13,248 nt of DNA from Chloroflexota bacterium (GTDB lineage: Bacteria; Chloroflexota; Dormibacteria; Aeolococcales; Aeolococcaceae). A program made the position numbers and the translations under genes. The DNA lies in NCBI GenBank assembly GCA_003491925.1, contig DNAU01000148.1, positions 1 through 13,248 of the forward strand, in the 5' to 3' direction. The notes beneath the pieces are model-generated. The model saw only the letters and a list, made by a program, of their open reading frames with translations. It had not been told where the DNA came from and ran no database searches. Positions 6,430 to 13,248 of this stretch are shown here, in pieces; the stretch's first letter is position 1; each line of letters begins with the position of its first letter.

Positions 6430-6445
6430 TAGGGTACCTGATTAT
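6425..6445. promoter_or_regulatory. candidate MarR operator overlapping the -10 region
   Basis: The arms ATACTTAGG (6425-6433) and CCTGATTAT (6437-6445) are inverted repeats matching at 7 of 9 positions around GTA. The site overlaps the candidate -10 and the expected transcription start, 16 nt before the first possible start codon of the regulator. MarR proteins commonly repress their own operons from such sites, so autoregulation is the simplest reading. Confidence 0.5.
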
Positions 6446-6481
6446 CTGGGGAGTTAACGATTGCCCAAGGAGACCCAGCCC

Positions 6482-6949
6482 GTGCCCTCCCGTGAGGATC
6501 TGCTGCAGCGCCTGACGTGCCTCCAGCCGGCTCTCCGTCACCGATTCCGGGCCACCATCCCCCCGGAGGCACGGCTCAGGATGCAGGAGACCATGGAGGA
6601 GGTGACCGCCTCCCAGCTCGAGGCGCTCACCCTGCTCCACCAGGGCGGCCCCGGGCTCTCCATGCACCAGCTCGCGGTGGCGCTCTCGATCACCCCCAGC
6701 TCGGCCACCCAGCTGGTGGACCGGCTGGTGAAGCTGGGACTGGTGGAGCGGCTCCGTGAGGACGAGGACCGGCGGCTGGTTCGGGTGCAGCTCTCCGAGG
6801 CGGCTCGTCGGCGGTTCGAGGAGCTGATGCGGCTCCACCTGCGGGGTCTCGCCGCGGCCACCGAGCCGCTCAGCGACGCCGACCTCGAGACGCTGGTCGG
6901 CCTGCTCGCCAGGATCGCCCAGCCGGCGGTGGTGGGGTGCGCGGGGTGA
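6482..6949 (+). CDS. MarR-family winged-helix regulator
   Basis: This is a dimeric DNA-binding repressor of about 155 aa that probably senses a small molecule and controls the transporters behind it. The winged helix is visible: LSMHQLAVALSITPSSATQLVDRLVKLGLVERL (helix-turn-helix) followed by the wing REDEDRRLVRVQLSEAARRRF, which matches the D-x-R-R wing motif typical of MarR. Flanking helices form the dimer ends. Two starts compete. The GTG at 6482 has AAGGAGA 8 nt upstream and was chosen; the TTG at 6461 has GGGGAG 7 nt upstream and would add 7 residues. The stop overlaps the start of the MMPL gene. A palindrome over its promoter suggests autoregulation. The ligand is unknown. Confidence 0.92.
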   Translation: MPSREDLLQRLTCLQPALRHRFRATIPPEARLRMQETMEEVTASQLEALTLLHQGGPGLSMHQLAVALSITPSSATQLVDRLVKLGLVERLREDEDRRLVRVQLSEAARRRFEELMRLHLRGLAAATEPLSDADLETLVGLLARIAQPAVVGCAG

Positions 6950-9243
6950 GGCGGCTGTACTCCGGCCTCGGCAGGTTCGACGTCCGCTTCCGCTACCTGA
7001 TCGTGGTGGTCTGGGTGGTGGTGACGATCGTGGGCGTGCGCACCCTGCCGGGGCTCGGCTCGGTGGCCAAGGACACCGAGAGCGGCTTCCTTCCCGCCAA
7101 CTCGCCCAGCATGCACGCGGCCCAGCTGCTCGATCCCTTCGAGAACTCCACTCTCGCCTCCGCCACCCTGGTGGCCTCCACCGGCGGCGCGGCGCTGAGC
7201 CCCCAGGACCAGGCCGCCTTCGCCTCCCTGCTGGCCAGGGTCAGGGCACTCCCCAACGTGGCCAGCGCCCGCTCCCTGGGCACCTCGAGCGACGGCGAGG
7301 CGGTGCAGGCACTGGTCCAGGCCAACGTTCCCCAGTACGGGGGCGGGGCCGGGACCACCCTGGTCGACTCCATCCGCAGCGACTTCACCAGGGTGGGGGC
7401 ACCGGGCGGGCTGCAATTCCACCTGACCGGTGAGCTGGCGATAGCCACGGACAGCGACACCGCCTCCGCCCACTCCCAGAACGCGACCCAGCTCCTCTCG
7501 GTCCTCTTCATCATCGTCCTGCTGCTCTTCGCCTTCCGGGCGGTGCTCGCACCGCTCGTGACCCTGCTGCCCGCCGGGCTGGTGCTGGCACTGGCCGGCC
7601 CGGTCATCGCTGCGGCCTCCCACATCGGGGTGCAGGTCTCGGTGATCACCGAGCTGATCCTGGTCGTGCTCGTGCTCGGAGCCGGCACCGACTACGGCCT
7701 CTTCCTCGTCTTCCGGGTTCGGGAGGAGATCCGGCGCGGTCTCGCCCCCCGGGACGCGGTGGTGCGGGCGGTCGAGACCGTGGGCGAATCGATCACCTTC
7801 TCCGCGCTGATCGTGATCGGCGCCCTGATCAGCCTGGTGGTCGCCCAGTTCGGCTTCTACCAGGGCCTGGGACCGGCGCTCGCCATCGGGATCGCCCTGA
7901 TGCTGGTCGCCGGGCTCACCCTGCTCCCGGCCCTGCTCGCGATCCTCGGCCGGGCCGTCTTCTGGCCGAGCAGCCTCCGGGTCCGGGCGGCCCCGCAGGT
8001 GGGTTTCTGGGGCGGGGTCGCGGCCCGGTTCGCGCGGCGCCCCATGGTCACTGCGCTGGCCGGGGTGGGGATCTTCGCCGCCCTCGCCCTCGGCTCCCTG
8101 GGAACGACGACCGCCGGCTTCGCCGACGAGGGCTCCGGACCCGCGGGCAGTGACTCCGCGGCCGGTCAGGCCGTGCTCAACCAGCACTTCCCCTCCGCCG
8201 GGACGATCACCTCGACCGAGGTGGTGATGCGCTTCCCCGGCTCGGTCTTCGCCGACCCCGCCGACCTGGCCGCCGCCGAGCACGCCCTCGCCTCGTCGCC
8301 CGGCTTCCGAGGTGTGATCGGGCCCCTCAACCCCGACGGGCCCAAGGGCCCGACCCTGACCGCGGCTCAGATCTCCAGCCTGCATCAGGAGGTGGGCTGG
8401 CCGGTCAACCCGAGCGCGCTGGCTGCGATCCCCACTGCGGAGGCGCAGGAGTACGGCGCCCTGTCGAGCTTCATCAGCGCCGACGCCCGCACCGTCGTCT
8501 TCGCGGTGGTCCCCACGGTGGGGCCGGCGGGCAGCGCGGTGGCGAGCGCCAACGTCCCCGCCCTGCGCGCGGACACGACCGCCGCCGCCCGTGCCGCGGG
8601 CGCCGCCGACAGCGGTGTCTACAGCCTCGACGCCTTCGCCTACGACGTCGAGAACGTCTCCCAGAACGACCTGATCCACATCATCCCGACGGTCGCGATC
8701 ATCATCGCGATCCTGCTCGCCATCGTGCTGCGCAGCGGCATCGCATCGCTCTTCCTCGTCCCCAGCGTCGTGCTCTCGTACCTGGCCGCCCTGGGGCTGG
8801 TAGGGCTCGTCTTCGTCCATCTGGGAGGCCAGAGCGGGGTGCAGTTCATCATGCCCTTCCTCATGTTCGTCTTCCTGATGGCGCTGGGCTCCGACTACAA
8901 CGTGCTGGTCATGACCAGGATCCGTGAGGAGTCGCACCGGCTGCCCCTGCGCGACGCGGTCAAGACCGCGATCGGGGTCACCGGCACCACCGTCACCACC
9001 GCCGGCCTGGTCCTCGGCGGCACCTTCGCAGTGCTCGGCGTCGCCTCCGGCGGGTCGCCGTCCTCGGGAGAGATCCAGCAGGTCGGCTTCGGGATCGCCG
9101 CCGGCATCCTGATGGACACCTTCTTCGTGCGGACCATCATGGTGCCCGCGTTCGTGGTGCTGGTGGGGCGATGGACCTGGTGGCCGTCGCGCCTCTTCGA
9201 GCGGCATGCGGATCCGAGCGCGATGGCGGAGGATGCCGCGTGA
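6937..9243 (+). CDS. MMPL/RND-family transporter
   Basis: This is a proton-driven exporter of the MMPL branch of the RND superfamily, 768 aa. Topology is duplicated: one helix near residues 18-38, a large outer loop (about 40-180), then five helices and a seventh near 372-390. A second outer loop (about 395-575) and five more helices follow. The Asp-Tyr pairs used for proton relay in MmpL proteins are both present: GTDYGLFL (D252-Y253) and GSDYNVLV (D653-Y654). The start is GTG at 6937 or, nine bases on, the GTG at 6946, which would overlap the regulator stop as GTGA. The end overlaps the next gene by 4 nt. MMPL substrates include lipids and drugs; next to a MarR regulator and a drug antiporter, drug or toxic-lipid export is the better guess. 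Confidence 0.93.
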   Translation: MRGVRRLYSGLGRFDVRFRYLIVVVWVVVTIVGVRTLPGLGSVAKDTESGFLPANSPSMHAAQLLDPFENSTLASATLVASTGGAALSPQDQAAFASLLARVRALPNVASARSLGTSSDGEAVQALVQANVPQYGGGAGTTLVDSIRSDFTRVGAPGGLQFHLTGELAIATDSDTASAHSQNATQLLSVLFIIVLLLFAFRAVLAPLVTLLPAGLVLALAGPVIAAASHIGVQVSVITELILVVLVLGAGTDYGLFLVFRVREEIRRGLAPRDAVVRAVETVGESITFSALIVIGALISLVVAQFGFYQGLGPALAIGIALMLVAGLTLLPALLAILGRAVFWPSSLRVRAAPQVGFWGGVAARFARRPMVTALAGVGIFAALALGSLGTTTAGFADEGSGPAGSDSAAGQAVLNQHFPSAGTITSTEVVMRFPGSVFADPADLAAAEHALASSPGFRGVIGPLNPDGPKGPTLTAAQISSLHQEVGWPVNPSALAAIPTAEAQEYGALSSFISADARTVVFAVVPTVGPAGSAVASANVPALRADTTAAARAAGAADSGVYSLDAFAYDVENVSQNDLIHIIPTVAIIIAILLAIVLRSGIASLFLVPSVVLSYLAALGLVGLVFVHLGGQSGVQFIMPFLMFVFLMALGSDYNVLVMTRIREESHRLPLRDAVKTAIGVTGTTVTTAGLVLGGTFAVLGVASGGSPSSGEIQQVGFGIAAGILMDTFFVRTIMVPAFVVLVGRWTWWPSRLFERHADPSAMAEDAA

Positions 9244-10814
9244 GCACGCTCACCATCGCGCCCGCCGTGCCGGTCCGCTCCGCCGTCGAGCGCCGGCGCC
9301 TCATGGTGGTCTTCGGTGCCCTGATGCTGGCGATGCTGATCGCCGCCCTCGACCAGACCATCGTCTCCACCGCGCTGCCCACCATCGTCGGCGACCTGGG
9401 CGGCCTCACCCAGCTCTCCTGGGTGGTCACCGCCTACATCCTCACCTCGACCATCTCCACCCCCCTCTACGGCAAGATCGGCGACCTCTACGGCCGGCAG
9501 CGGATCTTCCAGGGGGCGATCGTCATCTTCCTGGTCGGGTCGATGCTCTGCGGGCTCTCCCAGAACATGGTTGAATTGATCGGCTTCCGCGCCCTCCAGG
9601 GAGTCGGCGCGGGCGGGCTGATGGTCGGCTCTCAGGCGATCATCGGTGACGTGGTCTCCCCACGCGAGCGGGGCCGGTACATGGGCTACTTCGGCGCCGT
9701 CTTCGGCCTGGCCACGGTGGCCGGCCCGCTGCTCGGGGGCTTCCTGGTCGACCACGCGTCGTGGCGCTGGGTCTTCTACATCAACGTCCCGATCGGGGTG
9801 GCGGCGCTGGTCGCCACCGGCCTGGCGCTGCACCTCCCCCGCCAGCGTCGGGAGCACCGGATCGACTACCTGGGGGCGGCCCTGCTCGGCGCCGCGGTCA
9901 CCTGCATCGTGCTGCTCACCACCTGGGGCGGCACGGAGTACCCGTGGGCCTCGGCGCAGACCCTCGGTCTCGCGATCGCCGCGCTGGTGCTGCTGGCTGC
10001 CTTCCTCGTGGTCGAGCGCCGAGCAGCGGAGCCGATCCTGCCCCTCCGCCTCTTCCGCAACTCCGTCTTCGCGGTCACCAACGCTGCCGGCTTCATCATC
10101 GGCCTTGCCCTCTTCGGGTCGATCGTCTTCCTCCCCCAGTACCTCCAGATCGTCAAGGGCCAGGGCGCCACCAACTCCGGTCTGCTCCTCGTCCCGATGA
10201 TAGTCGGCCTGCTCATCACCTCGATCGTGAGCGGCCAGCTGATCAGCCGGACCGGGCGGTACAAGATCTGGCCGATCCTCGGCACGGCGGTCACGGCCGT
10301 CGGCCTCTTCCTCCTCTCCACCATGGGTGCGGCCACCCCGCCGGTCGTCACCGCGGCCTACATGGTGGTGCTGGGGCTCGGGCTCGGCGGGGTCATGCAG
10401 GTCCTGGTGGTGGTGGTCCAGAACGCGGTCACCCAGCGGGACCTGGGCACCGCCACGTCGACGGCGACCTTCTTCCGCTCCATGGGTGGCTCCATTGGAG
10501 TGCCGATCTTCGGGGCCATCTTCAGCAACGTCCTGATCGCCAAGCTGGCCCTCGACCTTCCCGCCGGGTACCACCTGGGCGGCCTGTCGGGTGGGATCGG
10601 CAACGCCAGTCCCCAGGTGCTCGACAAGCTCCCGGCGGTCATCCACACCGGCGTGGTCCACGCCTTTGCCCAGTCGCTGGGCTCGGTCTTCCTGGCCGGA
10701 GTCCCGCTCGCGATGATCGCCCTGGTGCTGGTCTGCCTGATCAGGGAGGTGCCGCTGCGCACCCGGGTGGCGCCGGTGCTCGAGCCCGTCGAGGAGCGCG
10801 CGGCCCAGTCATGA
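9240..10814 (+). CDS. DHA2-family (14-TM) drug:H+ antiporter, EmrB/QacA type
   Basis: This is a major facilitator multidrug exporter, 524 aa, about 14 membrane helices. Visible motifs are LDQTIVSTALPTI in helix 1 (DHA2 motif D1), GKIGDLYGRQRIF (motif A, loop 2-3), the motif-C-like glycine-rich GPLLGGFLVDHASWRWVFYINVPIG, and a repeat of helices through LALFGSIVFLPQYLQIVKGQGATNSG. The GTG at 9240 overlaps the MMPL stop as GTGA and has GGAGG 7 nt upstream, so it is preferred over the longer frame from 9171. The stop overlaps the next ATG. Pairing an RND/MMPL and a DHA2 pump in one operon gives two proton-driven routes, perhaps for the same compound. The substrate cannot be read from sequence. 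Confidence 0.95.
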   Translation: MSTLTIAPAVPVRSAVERRRLMVVFGALMLAMLIAALDQTIVSTALPTIVGDLGGLTQLSWVVTAYILTSTISTPLYGKIGDLYGRQRIFQGAIVIFLVGSMLCGLSQNMVELIGFRALQGVGAGGLMVGSQAIIGDVVSPRERGRYMGYFGAVFGLATVAGPLLGGFLVDHASWRWVFYINVPIGVAALVATGLALHLPRQRREHRIDYLGAALLGAAVTCIVLLTTWGGTEYPWASAQTLGLAIAALVLLAAFLVVERRAAEPILPLRLFRNSVFAVTNAAGFIIGLALFGSIVFLPQYLQIVKGQGATNSGLLLVPMIVGLLITSIVSGQLISRTGRYKIWPILGTAVTAVGLFLLSTMGAATPPVVTAAYMVVLGLGLGGVMQVLVVVVQNAVTQRDLGTATSTATFFRSMGGSIGVPIFGAIFSNVLIAKLALDLPAGYHLGGLSGGIGNASPQVLDKLPAVIHTGVVHAFAQSLGSVFLAGVPLAMIALVLVCLIREVPLRTRVAPVLEPVEERAAQS

Positions 10815-11602
10815 GCGGTGCCACCTCCGCGCCCGACCCCGCTGCCCTGGTGGTCGCGGTGCGCAGCTCGCACGAGCGGCTGGCGGCGCTCGTCGGGACG
10901 CTCACCCCGGCCCAGCTGACCGGCCCCTCCTACGCGAGCGAGTGGACGGTGGCCCAGGTGCTCTCCCATCTGGGCAGCCAGGCCGAGCTCTTCACACTGC
11001 TCACCGACGCCGGTCTCTCCGGAGGCGAGGCTCCCGGGCGCGACACCATGCTCCCGATCTGGGAACGGTGGGACGGCCTGCCGCCCGAGACCCAGGCGAG
11101 CGAGTGCATCGCCGCCAACAAACGTCTGGTCCGGCACCTGGAGGCTCTCGACACCGGCCGGCTGGCGGGCTTCCGTGTGGCCGCCTTCGGCCGGGACCTC
11201 GACGCCGCCGGCATGCTGCGGGCCCGCCTCTCCGAGCACGCGGTCCACACCTGGGACGTCGCGGTCGCCCTGGACCCGGCGGCGACCGTCGCCGCTGACG
11301 CCATCGCCCAGCTCGTCGACTTCCTGCCGGAGATGGCCCCCCGGGTCGGCCGGCCACTCGATCACCCGGTGACGCTGGAGGTGTCGACGAGCGATCCCGA
11401 GCGCCGCTTCGCGATGATCGCCGACGGGGTGCGTCTCGAGCCCTTTGCGGGCCCGCCCGCAAGCGGCTCGCTGCGCCTGCCCGCCGAGGCGCTCTTCCGG
11501 CTCGTGTACGGGCGACTCGACCCGGCCCACACCCCGCCGCTCGAGCTCGACTCGTCCGTCCTCACCCTCGGCGACCTGCGCGCGATCTTCCCGGGGTTCT
11601 GA
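10811..11602 (+). CDS. maleylpyruvate isomerase-like, mycothiol-dependent enzyme family (DinB fold)
   Basis: This 263-aa protein matches the pattern of the mycothiol-dependent maleylpyruvate isomerase family. The N-terminal four-helix DinB-like domain has EWTVAQVLSHLGSQAE and then ARLSEHAVHTWDVAVALDP. H53, E141 and H145 fall where the metal-binding His, Glu and His of the characterised enzyme lie (ExxxH plus an early His). A smaller C-terminal domain follows (from about 170). The ATG overlaps the antiporter stop as ATGA, so it is the last gene of the efflux operon. The family uses a low-molecular-weight thiol, usually mycothiol, to isomerise or conjugate substrates; here detoxification linked to export is inferred. 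A true maleylpyruvate isomerase is less likely because no aromatic degradation genes are present. A long frame that enters from 9761 is not the gene start. Confidence 0.85.
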   Translation: MSGATSAPDPAALVVAVRSSHERLAALVGTLTPAQLTGPSYASEWTVAQVLSHLGSQAELFTLLTDAGLSGGEAPGRDTMLPIWERWDGLPPETQASECIAANKRLVRHLEALDTGRLAGFRVAAFGRDLDAAGMLRARLSEHAVHTWDVAVALDPAATVAADAIAQLVDFLPEMAPRVGRPLDHPVTLEVSTSDPERRFAMIADGVRLEPFAGPPASGSLRLPAEALFRLVYGRLDPAHTPPLELDSSVLTLGDLRAIFPGF

Positions 11603-11671
11603 CCTGGATCGGTGAGTGGCCACCCTCATCTCATCCCACGGTCTGCTTCTCGCTACCCGCCGATCCAGGTC
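11601..11671. terminator. long inverted repeat between convergent operons
   Basis: The arms GACCTGGATCGG (11601-11612) and CCGATCCAGGTC (11660-11671) are perfect 12-bp inverted repeats. With one mismatch and two G-T pairs the stem extends to about 20 bp (to 11620 and 11652), around a 31-nt loop. It begins inside the stop codon of the isomerase-like gene, and the opposing ABC gene ends 46 bp further on. This position suits a bidirectional terminator or mRNA 3'-end stabiliser, though there is no T-run and the loop is long. The remaining 45 bp to 11716 show nothing notable. Confidence 0.55.
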
Positions 11672-11716
11672 TGAGCCGGGCCGCGGCCGGGTCCGGATCG
11701 GCCACCGCGGGGGCGC

Positions 11717-12538
11717 TCACCGGATGCTGTGGCTGTACCGCCGCACGCAGATCGGGGTCACGACGATGATGATCACCATCGCCAGCCCGAAGGTGGTCGC
11801 GATCGGGTGCTCGAGCGACCAGACCCCGGAGGGCGGCGGCCCGATGGTGTTGCCGAAGAGCTGGCGGCCCGCCGTCACCAGCGCCGACATCGGGTTCCAG
11901 TAGGCGATGACACGCAGCCAGACGGGCATGTTGGCGGGGTCGACGAAGACACTGGAGATGAAGCCCATCAGGAAGATCGGGATGTTGATGATGACGTCGG
12001 CCGCCTGAGGCGAGCCGGCGAGCAGCCCGACCAGGATGCCGAGCCAGCCGATCGCGAACCCGAACAGCTCGAAGAGCAGGAAGGCGAGCACCGCGTTGCC
12101 CAGCCCGTCCACGGGGCGCCACCCCACCGCGAGGCCGCAGGCGATCATCACCACCAGCACCGGGATCCCCAGCAGCATGGTGGACAGCGACCGACCGATG
12201 ATGATCGCGGAGCGGGCGATGGGCAGGGTCCGGAAGCGGTCGACGACGCCCTCGCTCATGTCGGTGGCCACCGCGACGGCGACGTTGGCGGCGCTAAACA
12301 GCACCGACATGGCGAAGAGCCCCGGCATGAGGTAGGAGCGGTAGTTGCCGCCGGGGACGACGATCGAGCTGCCGAAGACGTAGCCGAAGAGCACCACGAA
12401 GATGACCGGGGTGAGCAGAGTGCCGAAGATCACGTCGGGCTGGCGCTTGCCCCGGATGAGGAACCGCCGGGTGGCGGTGTAGGCGTCGAGCAGACCTCCG
12501 AGCAGCCGCCGCTCGGTCCGCACCGCGGTGTCGCTCAT
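11717..12538 (-). CDS. ABC-2 type exporter permease, DrrB-like
   Basis: This is the membrane half of an ABC exporter, 273 aa with six helices (first about 37-56, last about 245-265). The stretch GVVDRFRTLPIARSA (97-111), between helices 2 and 3, is typical of DrrB/ABC-2 permeases, which export antibiotics such as daunorubicin or other hydrophobic compounds. The ATG at 12538 overlaps the stop of the ATPase gene as ATGA, so the pair is translationally coupled and works as one transporter. The C-terminus ends CVRRYSHSIR. The gene is convergent with the efflux operon. The substrate is unknown. Confidence 0.93.
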   Translation of the reverse strand: MSDTAVRTERRLLGGLLDAYTATRRFLIRGKRQPDVIFGTLLTPVIFVVLFGYVFGSSIVVPGGNYRSYLMPGLFAMSVLFSAANVAVAVATDMSEGVVDRFRTLPIARSAIIIGRSLSTMLLGIPVLVVMIACGLAVGWRPVDGLGNAVLAFLLFELFGFAIGWLGILVGLLAGSPQAADVIINIPIFLMGFISSVFVDPANMPVWLRVIAYWNPMSALVTAGRQLFGNTIGPPPSGVWSLEHPIATTFGLAMVIIIVVTPICVRRYSHSIR

Positions 12539-13248
12539 GCCCCGCCCCCCTCCGCCGTCGCCGGATGCGCCCCCGGATGGTGGGAGTGGTCGGTGACCGC
12601 GCTGAACACCTCGTCGAGGCTGGGGTGCTCCAGCCCGACCTCGTGGACGGGCACGCCGAGGTCCCGAAGCCGGACCACCACCTGGTCGAGGGTGGCCAGG
12701 CCGTCGCTGGCAGGCGCGCTCACCGACCTTCCGCGCACCTCGGCGCCCTCACCGAGCAGCCGCCCGACCTGCTCCAGCGCAGCGGGGTCCGCCTCCGTGA
12801 GGGTGACCCTGACGAAGGGCCGGCCGATCGACGCCTTGAGCTGTTCCGGGGTCCCCTCCGCGACCACCAGGCCACGATCGATGACCACGATGGTGTCGGC
12901 GAGCCGGTCGGCCTCGTCCAGGTACTGGGTGGTCAGCAGGACCGTGGTCCCCCCCGACACCAGGCTGCGGATCGACGTCCACATCTCGGCGCGGCTGACC
13001 GGGTCCAGGCCGGTGGTCGGCTCGTCGAGGAAGAGCACCTCGGGCTCGTGGATGAGGCTGGCGGCCAGGTCGAGGCGCCGCCTCATGCCACCCGAATAGC
13101 GCTTCACCAGCTGGTTGCCGGCATCCACCAGGTCGAACTGCTCGAGCAGCGCGCGACTGCGCCGCCGCGACGTGGCGGCCCCCAGGTGGCAGAAGCGCCC
13201 GATGGTCTCCAGGTTCTCGGCCCCGGTCAGCAGCTCGTCCATGGTCGC
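12535..13248 (-). CDS. ABC exporter ATP-binding protein, DrrA-like, 5'-partial
   Basis: This is the ATPase half of the exporter. The frame is open at the right edge (the last in-window residues read Ala-Thr-Met-Asp-Glu-Leu-Leu), so about 90-100 N-terminal residues, including Walker A, lie outside. Visible parts are TMDELLTGAENLETIGRF, the ABC signature YSGGMRRRLDLAASLI, Walker B LFLDEPTTGLDP, and TTQYLDEADRLAD, where Gln replaces the usual switch His as in DrrA proteins. A C-terminal domain ending SLDEVFSAVTDH is also typical of DrrA. The ATG at 13242 is internal, not the start. It is followed, with a 4-nt overlap, by its permease. Its promoter is beyond the window. Confidence 0.93.
   Translation of the reverse strand, partial: ATMDELLTGAENLETIGRFCHLGAATSRRRSRALLEQFDLVDAGNQLVKRYSGGMRRRLDLAASLIHEPEVLFLDEPTTGLDPVSRAEMWTSIRSLVSGGTTVLLTTQYLDEADRLADTIVVIDRGLVVAEGTPEQLKASIGRPFVRVTLTEADPAALEQVGRLLGEGAEVRGRSVSAPASDGLATLDQVVVRLRDLGVPVHEVGLEHPSLDEVFSAVTDHSHHPGAHPATAEGGGA

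Noticed and set aside
6425..6445. Reading the TTAGG...CCT palindrome as a DtxR/IdeR iron box
   Set aside because: Only part of the iron-box consensus is present and the gene next to it is a MarR regulator, so a MarR operator is the simpler explanation.
6538..9207. 889-codon open frame on the minus strand opposite the regulator and MMPL genes
   Set aside because: It is a high-GC shadow of confirmed transporter codons, very rich in Gly, Asp, His, Glu and Arg, and has no domain.
8895..10661. 588-codon minus-strand frame opposite the MMPL and DHA2 genes
   Set aside because: Same kind of antisense artefact; the plus-strand proteins carry all the expected family motifs.
9761..10810. Long N-terminal extension of the isomerase-like gene inside the antiporter gene
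   Set aside because: The upstream part is a frame-shifted reading of the antiporter with no homology pattern. The ATG at 10811 with the 4-nt overlap gives the normal family length.

Overview
The window is about 13.2 kb of very GC-rich bacterial DNA (roughly 70% by eye), with frequent GTG and TTG starts and genes packed with 4-bp overlaps. The zinc-type L33, the SecE form, the mycothiol-enzyme-like protein and the CheY-CpaE fusions suit a high-GC Terrabacteria lineage, such as Actinomycetota or the Dormibacterota/Chloroflexota group. The sequence alone does not fix the phylum.

Region 1 (1-3622) holds three paralogous MinD/ParA-type ATPases of the CpaE/TadZ kind that accompany Tad/Flp pilus systems. 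Two lie head to tail on the plus strand (1-1116, open at the window edge, and 1130-2362). The third lies convergently on the minus strand (2390-3622). The last two are CheY-like receiver + ATPase fusions. The second carries Ser in place of the hydrolysis Asp of the Walker A' motif. All three end in a basic tail, and the third resembles the MinD membrane-targeting end.

Region 2 (3629-6194, minus strand) is the classical translation/secretion cluster rpmG - tRNA-Trp - secE - nusG - rplK - rplA. The third ATPase follows rplA after 6 nt, where rplJ-rplL normally sit. A hairpin resembling the L1-binding site of 23S rRNA lies just ahead of the rplA ribosome binding site. SecE has an unusual 47-residue Thr/Ser/Ala/Pro tail beyond its membrane helix.

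Region 3 (6195-6481) is a divergent control region with three inverted repeats and candidate promoters for both directions.

Region 4 (6482-11602, plus strand) is a four-gene operon: a MarR-family regulator, an MMPL/RND transporter, a 14-TM DHA2 drug:H+ antiporter, and a DinB-fold, mycothiol-dependent-isomerase-like enzyme. Neighbouring genes overlap by a few bases, so they are probably translated as one coupled unit. The set looks like a regulated detoxification and export module.

Region 5 (11717-13248, minus strand) is a DrrAB-type ABC exporter, permease plus ATPase. The ATPase runs off the right edge. It converges on Region 4 across a long hairpin-forming inverted repeat (11601-11671).

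I saw no insertion sequence, CRISPR array, phage gene or origin. The most unusual points are the three-ATPase cluster abutting the ribosomal operon, the Walker A' substitution, the SecE tail, and the palindrome-rich efflux control region.
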